From Bugula neritina (Eukaryota; Bryozoa; Gymnolaemata; Cheilostomatida; Bugulidae), in the NCBI GenBank assembly GCA_964035545.1, contig OZ037769.1, forward strand, positions 4,587,929 through 4,651,928: a DNA stretch of 64,000 nt. Reading direction: 5' to 3'. Shown in pieces: positions 1 to 21,699 of this stretch (the first letter of the stretch is position 1; every line of letters begins with the position of its first letter). Under the pieces are notes generated by a model. It saw only the letters and a list, made by a program, of their open reading frames with translations. It had not been told where the DNA came from and ran no database searches. The position numbers were made by a program, and so were the translations under genes.

Positions 1-339
1 AACCTTGAGACTAAAGTCAACATAAGAGAGTTGTTTTTGGTGCAATAAAAAATACAAACCCTCCTTAAAAACTGAAAGAGCAATCAAATTATCTTAGCAT
101 TGAATGTGGCACCCACGAGCTATATCAAAACTGGGCACAACAACTAGTAAATAACTAATCACATACCTGCTTTTTGCAAATGACAATTATTAAAACACAA
201 TTTCTGCCCTAAAATGTATGGAATACATTAAGTACCTCCACAGACTAATCAATTAGAAGGGAAATTCAGATATGGCTTTACTTCGAAATTATAAAATAAA
301 TTTAGGCTGCATTAAATATAATGTTGCTACAAAACTAAC

Positions 340-3296
<2,957 letters not shown>

Positions 3297-3915
3297 TACT
3301 CAGATACTAGTCATCAGACTAAAAGCCACAAAAGGTTTTTAAGGTCAGTAAATCTGACAGATTCATGGCAATTGTTAGCAGTTATAATTTCATTCATTGC
3401 ACTTTCAGTCTTAACACTGTCATTGAGCAGAAACACTTAGTTTATGAACCTAGGCCATATCAATTAAATATTTTATATTATATAATTATAACTTATAACT
3501 TAAACATTTTATATTATTTATATTATAACTACATATGCTTGTAGTTGTTCAGACTAAAAATAGCTTTTAGATAAAAAATAAACAAAACCACTTTTAAATT
3601 ACTTTAAGTACTACTGCTAGTAATAGTTAACATTGTCATTGTGATTACTGATTTACTCATCCTTCATTAGACTTATTTACAGTTACATTTAGTCACTAAA
3701 TTTAATATTGCTATTGCATTTGGGGCTTAAAGTAACTATTAGTATCACTATTAGACATTGCCATTAGTCTAAGTGCTACATTTACTGTATTACTATTAGT
3801 TACTGTTGGTAAATTAGTATTAGTATTACTATCATTTTAAAATTTCAATTTAATTTCATGTTATACTTATACAGTATAACTATAACTACAAGTGTAGTGT
3901 TGAGTTTACCCAGTT

Positions 3916-3986
3916 GCCTCTGTGGTGTAATGGTAGCACACTTGCTTGCAAGCCAGAGGACTCAGGTTCGGTTCCCAGTGGGGGCA
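3916..3986 (+). mobile_element. tRNA-derived SINE head, family 1
   Basis: A 71-bp tRNA-like unit with an A-box-like TGGTGTAATGG, a B-box-like GGTTCGGTTCC, and ends (gcctctg / tgggggc) that pair as an acceptor stem with discriminator A. The anticodon stem does not pair. Related copies lie near 14012, 39838, 40065, 44308, 51273 and 52775 (minus). Several share about 20 bp of upstream sequence (variants of gttgagtttacccag), which points to a SINE, not a functional tRNA gene. Confidence 0.65.
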
Positions 3987-4094
3987 ATTATTTTACAACA
4001 AGTATAACCCATACTAATACTAATAGTTATATTAAATTTAATTTTAGTGTTGGTGCATTGGCCTTAGGACTTAAGCATCTTGATTTAAAATAAA

Positions 4095-4350
4095 AATAAT
4101 CATTACTACCACTATGACTATGAGTATGAGTATGACTTATGAGTTATGAATATCAATATCACATATCAATCTTACAATTACAGTTACTATCAAACTATGG
4201 CCTATGTTACTCTAACAGTAACTCTAAGTGATAAGTCTATGACTAAGAGTATCACTTTGAGTATAACTATGAGTATCAGTATGATATTGAGAATGAGTTT
4301 GACCATCACTATGACTATGAGTATGAGTATAACTACAACTATATTAAATT
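4095..4350. repeat. Low-complexity tract of agtatgacta-like units
   Basis: Imperfect repetition of tatgagtatgactatgag-like hexamers. It explains the low-complexity open frame at 4146-4379. Confidence 0.7.
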
Positions 4351-5538
4351 TACTTACATCAACTTCAAGTTTAACTTAACATAAGCCCAAGGCTAAATAC
4401 TAAAAAGTAAAAGTGAAACCGATAGTGTCAATTTGAGTGAATGTCCAAGTTAAAGAGCAAGTTTAAAGTTACTTTTACTTTTAGTTTTAGGTTCAAGTTG
4501 AAGGGCACTCACATTAGAACTTCCACTTAAGAGCCTAAGCTCTTAATGTTTCTTATTAAATTTGGTTTGGGGAATAAATCAAAATTCCTTGGAAAATGTA
4601 ACTTCTTTTGCTACATTTTCAATCTAGAACACAGACTTTTTTCAATTTCTTCACCACTGCACCCAGTTTAATCTATCTGAACCCTAACCTAACTGCATCT
4701 ACCTCGCATGCAAAGGGTTAAAGTTGAATAATCACGCAACTTGAGCTTACAATTATCGAGGTGATGTTGCACATAGAGAGTTGTCTTCTAGCTTATAATA
4801 AGTGTGCTAATCTTTTCACAATAATGTATCAAATGTTCTAAAACTATATTTTAAATACGAAACATTGTTGCAACTTTTTATAAGAAATGAATTTATATAA
4901 GACTTGGAGAAGTTATTTAAGACGATTAGAGCTTGCATATATTTCAGAATGTTGACTTTTTTTATAAAGTCTACAGATAATTTGTAGTTTAATTTTTGTG
5001 TAAAACGAGCTATAAATTGTGACCTTGTTATATAATCTTCCACCGTAGAAAGATTCGAATTTATTGCAATAATTATTCATTATTATGTAATATTGAGCTT
5101 TATTTATGAGTTTTATCATGCTTTTATGTAAGTCACACCCAGTTGGAGTTTTCTGCACTTGACATAATTGTAATGTATGTCTATTTGAATTTATAGATTA
5201 TATACTATGAAAATAGATAGATTAGAGTTCACAGAAGTTTGAAATGGTATTTTTATTCTAATTTTATTGGTCAGAATAATAATATAATATGAAAATAATT
5301 AGCAATAAGTTAACTCATATAAGTATTTAGTTATGGAAGTTTCCCTTATATATGACAAACCAACACTCATAAATAAATTAGTAATTTAGTGATATTAAAT
5401 GGATAGTTGCTCAACAATTTACCATATGCAAATTAAAAGTTAAAACTAAATTGTATTGAATTAAATCATAATATACTGTATCTCTATACAAGCTGCCATT
5501 TCATTGTCACAACCCAGTCTATAGGCTAGGCGTTCTAG

Positions 5539-6977
5539 TTACTCAGTTTTGCAAGAGTTGCAAATGAAGAAATTAATAATTCGCTTTTTCAAACTAACTG
5601 GTTGTTCAACTTCTTCCACCCGAGTGTCCAGTCTATCTGTAAACATAAAAGTACTCGATAAGCAGGTGTATTCATTCTGAATTTATATTCTATTACAATA
5701 TAAAACTTAATGCACAATTTATGGAAGTTATTAAGTTTGAGATTATAACTACTTCAAGATGGTCATGTGACTGTAACGGTTAGCATACAAACATATTTAC
5801 TTACAATATACACTCCTGCAGTCGCTCATGTCCTCATCAAGTTGAAAGTTGGTGCATATATCTTCCTTGGTCAATGTATCCACTCTGTTGTACTGTATCA
5901 CTCTGTCTGGTAACGGTTAGCATACAAACATATTTACTTACAATATACACTCCTGCAGTCGCTCATGTCCTCATCAAGTTGAAAGTTGGTGCATATATCT
6001 TCCTTGGTCAATGTATCCACTCTGTTGTACTGTATCACTCTGTCTGGTAACTTCTCTACTCTGTCTGGGAGGTTGATACAAACATCACTAATGCTTTTCA
6101 CACATAGGACTTTGCAACTTTCTCTGTCACCTTGACCTTTGATCTCTTCAACTATAACCTCTAGCGTTGGATTTGGTGCATTGAGCTGCTCCTTTTCACT
6201 GTATTCAATAGATCTTTGTACAAAGTTATTGTTAAGCTTTTTGTATAGACTCATCAGTTTGTCAACTTCTGTAGTGACTGTCAACTTCATTCGAACTTTC
6301 ATGATGTCATTCCTTCTTAGATACCCATGTAGTGTACTGGAAAAATAGATATCCATTATATTGTAGTTATTGTTTTGCAATTTATAAACTACTAGTTTAT
6401 TTTACAAAATCTTATCTCATATCTTGCAATATTCACAATTTGAAGATATTGAATCATGTATGGTTACTTTCTCTAGACAGCTAACTGACCTAGAAGTGGT
6501 AGTGTGACAGTACACAGGTACTCACCTAATATTCGTGTTCTTGATTTCAAACTTTAGAGACCGTTGTACAAAGTTAAAGTTAAGCTTTCCATACAAAATA
6601 GCTAACTTTAGCTCAATTCTCTCCTTTTTAATTATTGCAGACCTCTTTTCATCCCTTTTCCGTGCACTGAAAATGAAAACAAATATTGTGAGTTACAATT
6701 ACAATTATAATATGGTACTGCAACTTCCAAATTATCTGATTCTTGTGCAAAGATCTGTTCTTGAACATTCAACAGTCAGAGCGTAGAGCCTTCAAGTTAT
6801 AAATTATTCGTTTTTCAGAACATGGCATATATACAGTCTACTTATCTTATAAGAGTAGTAATACAACTTTATACAGTGTACTTACCTCTGAGTAGTAAAA
6901 CGGTAATATGCAGCCATTACAAAAAATAGCCAGAATAATTGGCAGCACAATGGTTCATTAAACATAAAGACTTCCAT
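5539..6977 (-). CDS. NB1: unrecognised four-exon protein with internal repeat, 241 aa
   Basis: Exons: 6977-6886, 6666-6526, 6336-5942, 5636-5539; splice phases 2, 2, 1; TAA stop. I do not recognise the family. Seen: a hydrophobic stretch at about residues 8-26 (signal peptide or anchor); a charged region rich in Lys and Arg; a 13-residue motif LYxKLNxNFVQRS at about residues 55-67 and again at 108-120, an internal duplication with a 53-residue period; a repeated LPDRV pair; and a C-terminal FFICNSC with a CxxC. The copy NB2 at 17939-19235 keeps every exon, phase and open frame and differs mainly by substitutions and one codon. This supports a real gene. It lies directly 3' of CES-b on the same strand. 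A 137-bp tandem duplication at the end of exon 3 may add an exon (see findings). Confidence 0.7.
5774..6047. repeat. 137-bp direct tandem duplication across the NB1 exon 3 splice donor
   Basis: Bases 5774-5910 and 5911-6047 are near-identical direct copies. Each contains the last ~102 bases of exon 3, its GTAAGT donor and 35 bases of intron start. NB2 has one copy only, so this arose after the segmental duplication or was lost in NB2. Confidence 0.9.
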
Positions 6978-8233
6978 AGTTTCACAAATCAAGCAAGAAT
7001 CTCAGCTGACTGTAAATTAAGAGTAAATTCTGAATACGTTGTGTCAGCGTTACGTCATCAATGATTGTCTTTCTTAGTGTAATGACATTCTTTAGGATTT
7101 AATGCAGATATTATACTGCACATTGTTTTATATTTTGTACTGTATTTTGGAATTCAATTCTGTTTAATGGGATAAATAAATATGTTCAATTCAAGAGAAG
7201 ACAACTCTAGTTTTCTTTCGAATTAATAATTTTTAATGACAAATACAGAAAAGAAGTTTGCACAGTTTTTAAATATTAGCCTAGCATAATGCACTAAAAT
7301 ACATTATATATAAGCACATATAGTTTGCACATATAACATATTATATGCTGTCAACATTCAAATATAAAGAATATTTACTCTAAACTTAAAAAAACGTCCT
7401 TGTGAGAACTTTTCAAAAGTAAGTTTACCAAAGGAATAAGATGTAAGTGAATTCTACTCGAACAACTCAAGAGTTTACTAAACACTATTTAATTCAGTTG
7501 TTGTACAGAATATATAATCATAAGTTTACTTAAACAACAGTTTGATGCTGATCTGAAATATGCCAGACTAAATAAAGTTTGGTTAGCAATCTTGATAAAA
7601 CTCTTCTACTAACAAAAATATCTTGCTAAACATAAATTAAGTTGTAAACAAAAATACAACTCAATCACAAAGCCTACCACAAATTTGACTCATTTATTTG
7701 CTACTTGCAGGCTTCAATTTATCTGCCATTTTTAACTATAGTCATCTGTCACCTTTAACCTTATTATGTGCTGAAGAGATTTTGTCTTTTCACAGTCTAT
7801 CAGGAGAAATTAATACAGTTGAGCTATAAGAGTTGCAATGTTAATGGAAAACAACAATTCAAAGGATAAAAGTGAAGTCAATAATTTTATTGTTGCATAA
7901 ACCATACAACTATGTCATAGATTGGCTTGAGTTTTGTTATATAAAATCTTATTATAATAATGCAGATAAAATTAAGTTTTCAACTTTCTAAACCAACATT
8001 TATAATTTAATTACTTGAAACTATATTTTGGATTGCCAAGAATTTGGAAAGTTAAATGCATACAATTGCAAATGAAACAAATTGATGCGAAATTCTACTT
8101 AAACCGTGTTACTGGATAAACAACCACAGAGCGTAGTCTTGCAGTTATAGAAACATAATCTGTAATGTTCAAAATAATTTAATTTTAACAGACGAGCTGT
8201 TTAGGGCCAGTCTGCTAGTTAGAGTTCATCTTT
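6978..8233. other. Intergenic, NB1 to CES-b 3' end
   Basis: Non-coding, but shared with 19236-20469 as part of the segmental duplication. I see no exon or RNA gene. It should contain the NB1 promoter and the CES-b 3' untranslated region; downstream of the CES-b coding end, several AATAAA-like sequences occur in this AT-rich DNA, but none can be singled out. Confidence 0.5.
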
Positions 8234-14314
<6,081 letters not shown>

Positions 14315-16602
14315 ACTGCTCCACAGCTTTTAGAACACAACCAAGAAATCTCCTACCAGCTAGGTTATATTAATATATTCTAGATATAATATCTTACATG
14401 TAGTGAATACTTTACTCTTCTGCAATGCCTGACAAACCTGCTCATATTTATATCTTGTGGCAGTTGTTGGGTAAACAGAATTCTCGTGTCATGCATATGC
14501 AATATTTCATCATCATTACATTTTTTAGCAGATTTCTCTACAGTGTGTACATGTGTTGAGGATATGTATATGTGTTGAGATACAGATGTGTATATGTATA
14601 TATGTGTTGAGATACAGATGTGTCTACATGTGTTGAAACCAAGATGCGTATATGTTGAGATATAACAGATGGATGCATTTGTTAAACTGAAATGTATATG
14701 TGTTGATGTAGAAATGCTGCGATTGTGAAGTGTTACATCATCATGACTAATAAAACAAATTATATAGTAATAATTAAAACGCTTATGAAAAACTACTTTA
14801 TATTAAGCCAATGAAATATTGAGACGGAAATTGTAGTTTAGCTGTTCCAGGAGTTGGCCTTAACGTTTATCAATTTTATGTAGTTGGGTCATGCTAAAGA
14901 CATTGTCAACTTGTCATTTTATGTAGCTTGTCAACAAAACATTTATTTATTATCATTTTCTAGGAATAAAATTAGGAAAATTGCACAACACTTCCTTATC
15001 TGATCATATTGCTCTAACTACTAAAGATATGTGAAACTTATAGTGGTAATAAGCTGTTTTAATCAAAATGTTTCCCCAAAACAACCTATAACGTAGCATT
15101 GGAGTAGCTAGTGACATGCATATACTTGTATTGGAGTATTTGTACAAGTCTAATATATAATCATAGGGTGTATATTTTTGTATATAATGGTGAACTGAAT
15201 AGAATAAATACTTCGCAACATGTTGTCAAAAGTTTCACAACTCTCTGAAGAACTGCTTAGCTCAAAGATGCCTATAGCAGTTACATGAACTTTATCTTAT
15301 CCAAATTCGTCACACTTTTAGTCATTAACTGTCACTAATTAAACAGAATGCATATAGTTTATATCAATTCTGTAAGAAAATATGCATGTATTTTAATTCT
15401 AATTTAGTTTCTTTAACATCCATTTATGCCACAGTTTAATTTCTCAACATAAATAATAAGCAATTTAAGTTTATCAATTCCACAACATAAATTTTATTCA
15501 AACTCAACCAAACAGTTTCTAAGAAATGAAAAAAAAAACAAATAAAAATAAATCATTAACTGGTATAATAAATCAAATTTATTGAGAAGCAGTGAAATAA
15601 ATGAAGGTAACTATATATGGTGAAATTCTAATAATCATTATAAAATGTTGGACAATCTGCGAGTGTATATACATGTTTAATTCTGCAATAACTAAGATTA
15701 TTTGTTGAATTACAATTAGTAAACTGGAGTTGAGCAGCTAGCAGTCATTAATCAGTAAATACCAACAACCTTAAGTAGTCTAGGCCTCTATCCTATCATA
15801 TAAATAAAATAATTAGTAATATCTTTGTTGATGAGCGGATCGGCTCCCCTGATTGTGGTAACTAGCCATAAGCAACCATATTTCTGAAAGCTCAAATACT
15901 CAAACACACTATTGAAGAAAACAGATATGAATACATATCTATATAATATCTACACTTACACATAGATATGAATATATAGAATTATGGCTGCTCTTTGCAT
16001 ATTACTGCATCATGAAACAGACGTGATACTTAGAGTTATCTTATTTTGAGTAAACAAACTAGAAATAGAAAACTAAATGGAAGAATTGAAAGTAGCTTAC
16101 TCTATTTGAGTAACATGTTCAACATAAATAATATAATATAGTTCTCTTGATTTCAATGAAATGTTTCTAAACAGGAATGCTGCAGTACAAATGCTCAGTG
16201 TTTCTTTCCTTTCCCTTTCTTCCGTTCCCAGAATTGTCTGTCGACGCTGGAATCACATGATGACATCACAATACCGTCTCCATTGGCATTGGCTTCCATA
16301 CACAGTTTAGAGATCACATGGAGTAACAAACCATTCTATAATCAACACATATACTACACTTGTATATGCTTTACAACCCAATAATTATTTAAAAATTGCT
16401 ATTTAAAAAAGTCTACAAAAAAAAATAACTACCACCATAGTAAACAAACCAGAGAAAAAAAGTGCAGGCCTTGCAATGCATCACTTGTGGCAAAGTTTAG
16501 AGGAAACAGAATTCTCGTATCATGCATATGAAATCTTTCATCAATATTTCATCATCATAATCTTTGTTTAAATTGTAATAAAGACACTATTTAGTAACTC
16601 AC
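14315..16602. other. Intergenic upstream of CES-b
   Basis: Contains an imperfect minisatellite at about 14545-14710 (units like tatatgtgttgagatacaga). The rest is AT-rich with no coding exon that I can support. The CES-b promoter should lie at its left end. Confidence 0.5.
14545..14710. repeat. Imperfect minisatellite, tatgtgttgagatacagatg units
   Basis: About six diverged tandem units with the core tgtgttgagata. Just upstream of the CES-b start. Confidence 0.75.
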
Positions 16603-16750
16603 CCAAAAAGAGATCCACTTAAGAGTCTAGAAATGTAGTGCTGACTCCTCAGAGTTGTCCACCATGACACAACGTCACTATAGGGTCAGCAGCAGACGTA
16701 CAGCAGACCAACAGACAGATAACAGTAATCTTTAATAAAATGGATGCCAT
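16603..16750 (-). pseudogene. Orphan copy of carboxylesterase exon 1 with two stops
   Basis: 148 bp, the exact length of exon 1 in CES-b, CES-c and CES-d, with ATG at 16750 and a kept GTGAGT donor. It encodes the family signal peptide, then TGA at 16649-16651 and TAA at 16619-16621. The TGA sits in the same altered context as in CES-c exon 1, and the bases upstream of the ATG also match CES-c. No esterase exon 2 follows it on the minus strand before CES-b. It is best read as debris of the segmental duplication. Confidence 0.85.
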
Positions 16751-16802
16751 ACTGCTATGTTTGCAGTTAAATAGATCAACTAAAAATGCCTGTAGGATTT
16801 TC

Positions 16803-16952
16803 AGATTGTGTGTGTGTTGTGTGTGTTGTGTGCGTGCATATCCATGTGTGCGTGCATGTGCATGTGTGTGTGTGAGTGTGTGTTGTGTGTGAGTGTGTGT
16901 GTGTGTGTGTGTGTGCGTGCGTGTGTGCGTGTGTGTGTGTGTGTTGTGTGTA
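16803..16952. repeat. (TG)n microsatellite at the duplication boundary
   Basis: A tgtgtgt tract with gtgcgtg interruptions. It lies between the orphan exon and the left end of duplication copy B, so it marks the breakpoint region. Confidence 0.95.
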
Positions 16953-17938
16953 ACCTAAACTAATTTCTCTCGACAACAAAACCTTTTTTGCTACATTTTT
17001 AATTTAGAACACAGGCTTTTCTCAATTTCTCCATTACTATGCCTACATCTCATGCAAAGGGTTGAATAATCGCGCAGCTTGAGCTTGCATTGCATTATTG
17101 ATGCGATACTGCACATATATAGTTGTCTTCTTACTTACTTACTTATATACTAGCTTGACTTGACTGAAAAGTTCCGGCTAGGAAGAAGTAGCTTATAAAA
17201 TTAAGTGAGCTAATCTTTTCACAATGATGTATATTAAATGTACTAAAATTATATTTTAAATACGAAACATTGTTGCAGCCTTTTGTAAGAGGTGAATTTA
17301 TTTGAGACTTGGAGAAGTTATTTAAGAAGCTTGGAGCTTGTATGTTTTAGAATATTGACTTTTGTAGGAAATTTGCACATAATATGTAGTTTGATTTTTG
17401 TGTAAAAGGTACTATAAATTGTGACATGGTTATATAATCTTCCACTATAGTTCGAATTAATTGCAATAACTGTTCATTATTGTAATGTTTAGCTTTATCT
17501 ATGAGTTTTATCACCTTTTTATATGGAGGTTACGCCCAGTTGGAGTTTTCAGCACTTGACATAATTGTAATGTATGTCTATTTTAATTTATAGATTATAT
17601 ACTAAAAAAATGGATAAATTAGAGTTCACAGAAGTTTGAAATGGTATTTTTATTCTGATTTTATTGGTCAGAATAATAATATAATATGCAAATAATTAGC
17701 AATAAGTTAACTCACATAAGTATTTGGTTATAGAACTTTCTCTTATAACAAACCAAGACTCAGAAATAAAGTATTGCAGTGATATTAAATAGATAGCTGC
17801 TTAACAATTTACTATATATCAATATATGCAAATTAAAAGTTAAAACTAAATTATAATGAATTAAAATATAATATACTGTATCTCTATACAAGCTGCCACT
17901 TCATTGTCACAACCCAGTCTATAGGCTAGGTGTTCTAG

Positions 17939-19235
17939 TCACTCAGACTTGCAAGAGTTGCAAATAAAGAAATTAATGATTCGCTTTTTCAAATTAACTG
18001 GTCGTTCAACTTCTTCCACTCGAGTATCCAGTCTATCTGTAAACATAAAAGTACTCGATAAGCAGAGGTATACATTCTGAATTTATATTCTACTACAAAA
18101 TAAAACTTAATACTCAATTTACGCAAGTTATTAAGTTCGAGATTATAACTACTTCAAGATGGTCATGTGACTATAACTGTTAGCATATAAACATATTTAC
18201 TTACAATAGACACTCCTGCAGTCACTCATGTCCTCATCAAGTTGAAAGTTGGTGGATATATCTTCTTTGGTCAATGTATCCACTCTGTTGTACTTTATCA
18301 CTCTGTCTGGTAACTTCTCTACTCTGTCTGGGAGGTTGATACAAACATCGCTAATACTTTTCACACATGGGACTTTGCACCTTTCTCTGTCACCTTGACC
18401 TTTGATTTCATCAACTACCTCTAGCATTGAATTTGGTACATTGAGCTGCTCCTTTACATGGTTCTTAATAGATCTTTGTAAAAAGTTATGGTTAAGCTTT
18501 TTGTATAGACTCATCAGTTTGTCAACTTCTGGAGTGACTGTCAACTTCATTTGAACTTTCATGATGTCATTCCTTCTTAGATATAGATGTAGTGTACTGG
18601 AAAAATAGATATCCATTATATTGTCGTTATTGTTTTGCAATTTATAAACTACTAGTTTATTTTACAAAATCTTATCTCATATCTTGCAATATTCACATTT
18701 TGAAGGTATTAGATCATGTATGGTTACTTTCCCTAGACAGCTAACTGACCTAGGAGTGGTAGTGTGACAGTAGACAGGTACTCACCTAATATGCCTGTTC
18801 TTGATTTCAAATTTTAGAGACCGTTGTACAAAGTTAAAGTTAAGCTTTTCATACAAAATAGCTAACTTTAGCTCCATTCTCTCCTTTTTAATTATTGCAG
18901 ACCTCTTTTCATCCCTTTTCCGTGCACTGAAAATGAAAACAAATATTGTGAGTTACAATTATAATTATTATATGGTACTACAGCTTCCAAAATATCTGAT
19001 TCTTGTACAAAGATCTACTGTAGAACATTCAACAGTCAAAGCGTAGAACCTTCAAGTTATAAATCATTTTCCAGAACATGGTATATATATACAGTCTACT
19101 TATCTTATAGGAGTAGTAATACAATTTTATACAGTGTACTCACCTATGAGTAGTAAAACGGTAATACACAGCCATTACAAAAACTAGCCAGAATAATTGG
19201 CAGCACAATGGTTCATTAAATATAAAGACTTCCAT
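17939..19235 (-). CDS. NB2: paralogue of NB1, 240 aa, unknown family
   Basis: Exons: 19235-19144, 18926-18786, 18596-18205, 18036-17939; phases 2, 2, 1; TGA stop. It has the same layout as NB1: N-terminal hydrophobic segment (about residues 8-26), Lys/Arg-rich region, two LYxKLNxNFxQRS motifs 53 residues apart, cysteines in the second half, and a C-terminal FFICNSC. All four frames are open despite clear divergence from NB1, and the exon 3 length differs by exactly one codon. It lacks the 137-bp tandem duplication of NB1. It lies 3' of CES-c on the same strand, as NB1 does to CES-b. I cannot assign a function. The N-terminal hydrophobic segment suggests entry to the secretory pathway or membrane anchoring, but that is inference. 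Confidence 0.7.
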
Positions 19236-20469
19236 AGTTTCACAAATCAAGCAAGAATCTCTGCTGACTGTCAATTAAGAGTAAATTTTGAATACGTTGT
19301 GTCAGCGTTATGGCATCAATGATTGTCTTTCTTAATGTAATGACATTCTTTAGGATTTAATGCAGATATTATACTGCACATTGTTTTATATTTTATACTG
19401 TATTTTGGAACCCAATTCTATTTAATGGGGATAAATAAAAATGTTCAATTCAAGAAAAGACAACTTCAGTTTTCTTTCAAATTAATAATTGCTAATGACA
19501 AATACAGAAAAGGAGTTTGCAGAGTTTTTAAGTATTAGCCTAGCATAATGCACTAAAATATATTATAAGTACATATAGTTTGCACATATAACATATTATG
19601 CAGTCAACATTCAAATATAAAGAATATTTACTCTAAACTTAAAAACGTCCTTGTGAGAATTTTTCAAAAGTGAACTTATCAAAGGAAAAAGATGTGAGTG
19701 AATTCTACTCAAACAACTTAAGAGTTTACTAAACTTCATTCAATTCAGTTGCGTTGTACAGAATATATAATCATGAGTTTACTTATAAACAACTGTTTGA
19801 TGATAAAGTGGAATATGCCAAACTAAATAAAGTTTGGTTAGCAATCTTGATCAAACTCTTCAACTAACAAAAATAACTTGCCAAACATATATTAAAATGT
19901 AAAAAAATTACAACTCAATCACAATGTCTACCACAAATTCGACTCATTTATTTGCTACTTCCTTAACCTTCAATTTATCTGCCATTGTTGACTAGTTTTC
20001 TGTCACATTTGACCTTCTTATTTACTGAAGAGATTTTGTCTTTTCACAGTCTATCAGGAGAAATTAATACAGTTGAGTTATAAGAGTTGCAATGTTTATG
20101 AAAAGCAACACTTCAAATGATAAAAATGAAGTCAATAAGTTTATTATGAAATAAACTATACAATTATGTCATAGATTGGCTTGAGTTTTGTTATATAAAA
20201 TCATATTATAATAATGCAGATAAAATTAAATTTTCAACTTTCTAAAACAATATTCATAATTTAATTACTTGAAACTATATTTTGGATTGCCAAGAATCTG
20301 GAAAGTTAAATGCATACATTAGCAAATGAAAAAAATTGATGCAAAATTCTACTTATACACGTTACTGGATAAGCAACCACAGAGAAGTCTTGCAGTTATA
20401 GAAACATAATCTGTAATGTTCAAAATAGTTTAATTTTAACAGACAAGCTGCTTAAGGCCAGTTTGCTAG
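19236..20469. other. Intergenic, NB2 to CES-c 3' end
   Basis: Non-coding counterpart of 6978-8233. No exon or RNA gene seen. Confidence 0.5.
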
Positions 20470-21699
20470 TTAGAGTTCATCTTTCTGCATGTTTCGGTTT
20501 TCTTGATTTTCTAAAAATATAGCAACAGAGAAAATTGAATTTAAATCAAAAATAGGCAGATTATACGCAACTAAAAATTGAGTTTATGCTGGTGCCTGAA
20601 AACCAGTGCTTTGAACAGATATGGTTTATTAGCTTGGGAAGATAACTCATATAGGAGAAGGAAAACTCTTACCCCAAATGTCTGCTGCCTTGCCTTAACA
20701 ATTATATAAAAAATATAAATAATTACCTGCAGATGATGGTCTCTGATCAGCATGTCTTTGCAATTTTCTAGCATCATGTAAACTTCCGAGTTTCATTAAC
20801 CTCTCTTTGTTAGGAGTTGTTATCACTTGTATGTTATTATTGTTTATTTCAAGGAAACTGTCACTCTCAGTGGTGAACTCAGGCCATGCTGGTGTTCCTT
20901 TTGGTAAAGCTACCGGAACATTTGGGTTTCTTAAAACACAAATAAATAAGTCATGTTTGAAAAGCTGCTTCAAAACTTATTCAGCACAAACAGGTGGGGG
21001 GGGGGGGGCAGCAGTCAATTGTATAATTTTTACAAACCTGTATATATAACTCATCAAAATGTTTTATTATTATTTTATGCTTTTGAGAAATTTAGGTCAA
21101 TAATATTAGCATGAATATAGCTTACGTCCTAATTTAAAAATTACTATTCTTCTTTGCAATTATGTGCAGCAATTATCAAACAAATTTTTTAAGCTGAAAA
21201 CTTGTAAAAAAATACTGGAGAATACAAAACACAGCAGTTAAAGTATATACTCATATAAATATTTTTAGTGTCAAACTATATAAATTCATGTTGGAATTAA
21301 TATTAACATATCTAACTTATGACACCAAAGTTTAAAATTCGCAGCTAAAAAATATAATAATGCAATGTATCCTGTACTAGTAAAATTTCAGTTGAAACGA
21401 CAAACCAATGTTCATTGCAGTTGTTTCTTGCTCAAATTGCAGTTAAGTTACCGTATGTCATCATCTTTTAAAATCTGACATTGTATTCAGTGCTTCACTT
21501 ACCCTGATTTAGCAAAGTTTGTCCACATAGTCATCATACTCAAAGAAAGAGGGGTCATTTCTTCACTAATGCCATTCATAAACTGCTCTATAAATTCATC
21601 AGCTTCAGTGATTTCTAGAAAAAATATTAACATGAAAAATAAATAAGTACCAATTGTTGGTGTTCTGGCTGCTTTGTAGAATATCATTCTGTTTAAAAC

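Larger units (their letters stand above)
3297..4600. other. Intergenic between CES-a and the duplicated segment
   Basis: Upstream flank of CES-a. It holds one tRNA-like SINE (3916-3986) and a low-complexity tract (about 4095-4350). I see no coding exon here. Confidence 0.6.

Noticed and set aside
6139-6786. Plus-strand frames over NB1 (and 18801-19046 over NB2)
   Set aside because: Antisense of exons that have good splice sites, matching phases and a conserved paralogue on the minus strand.
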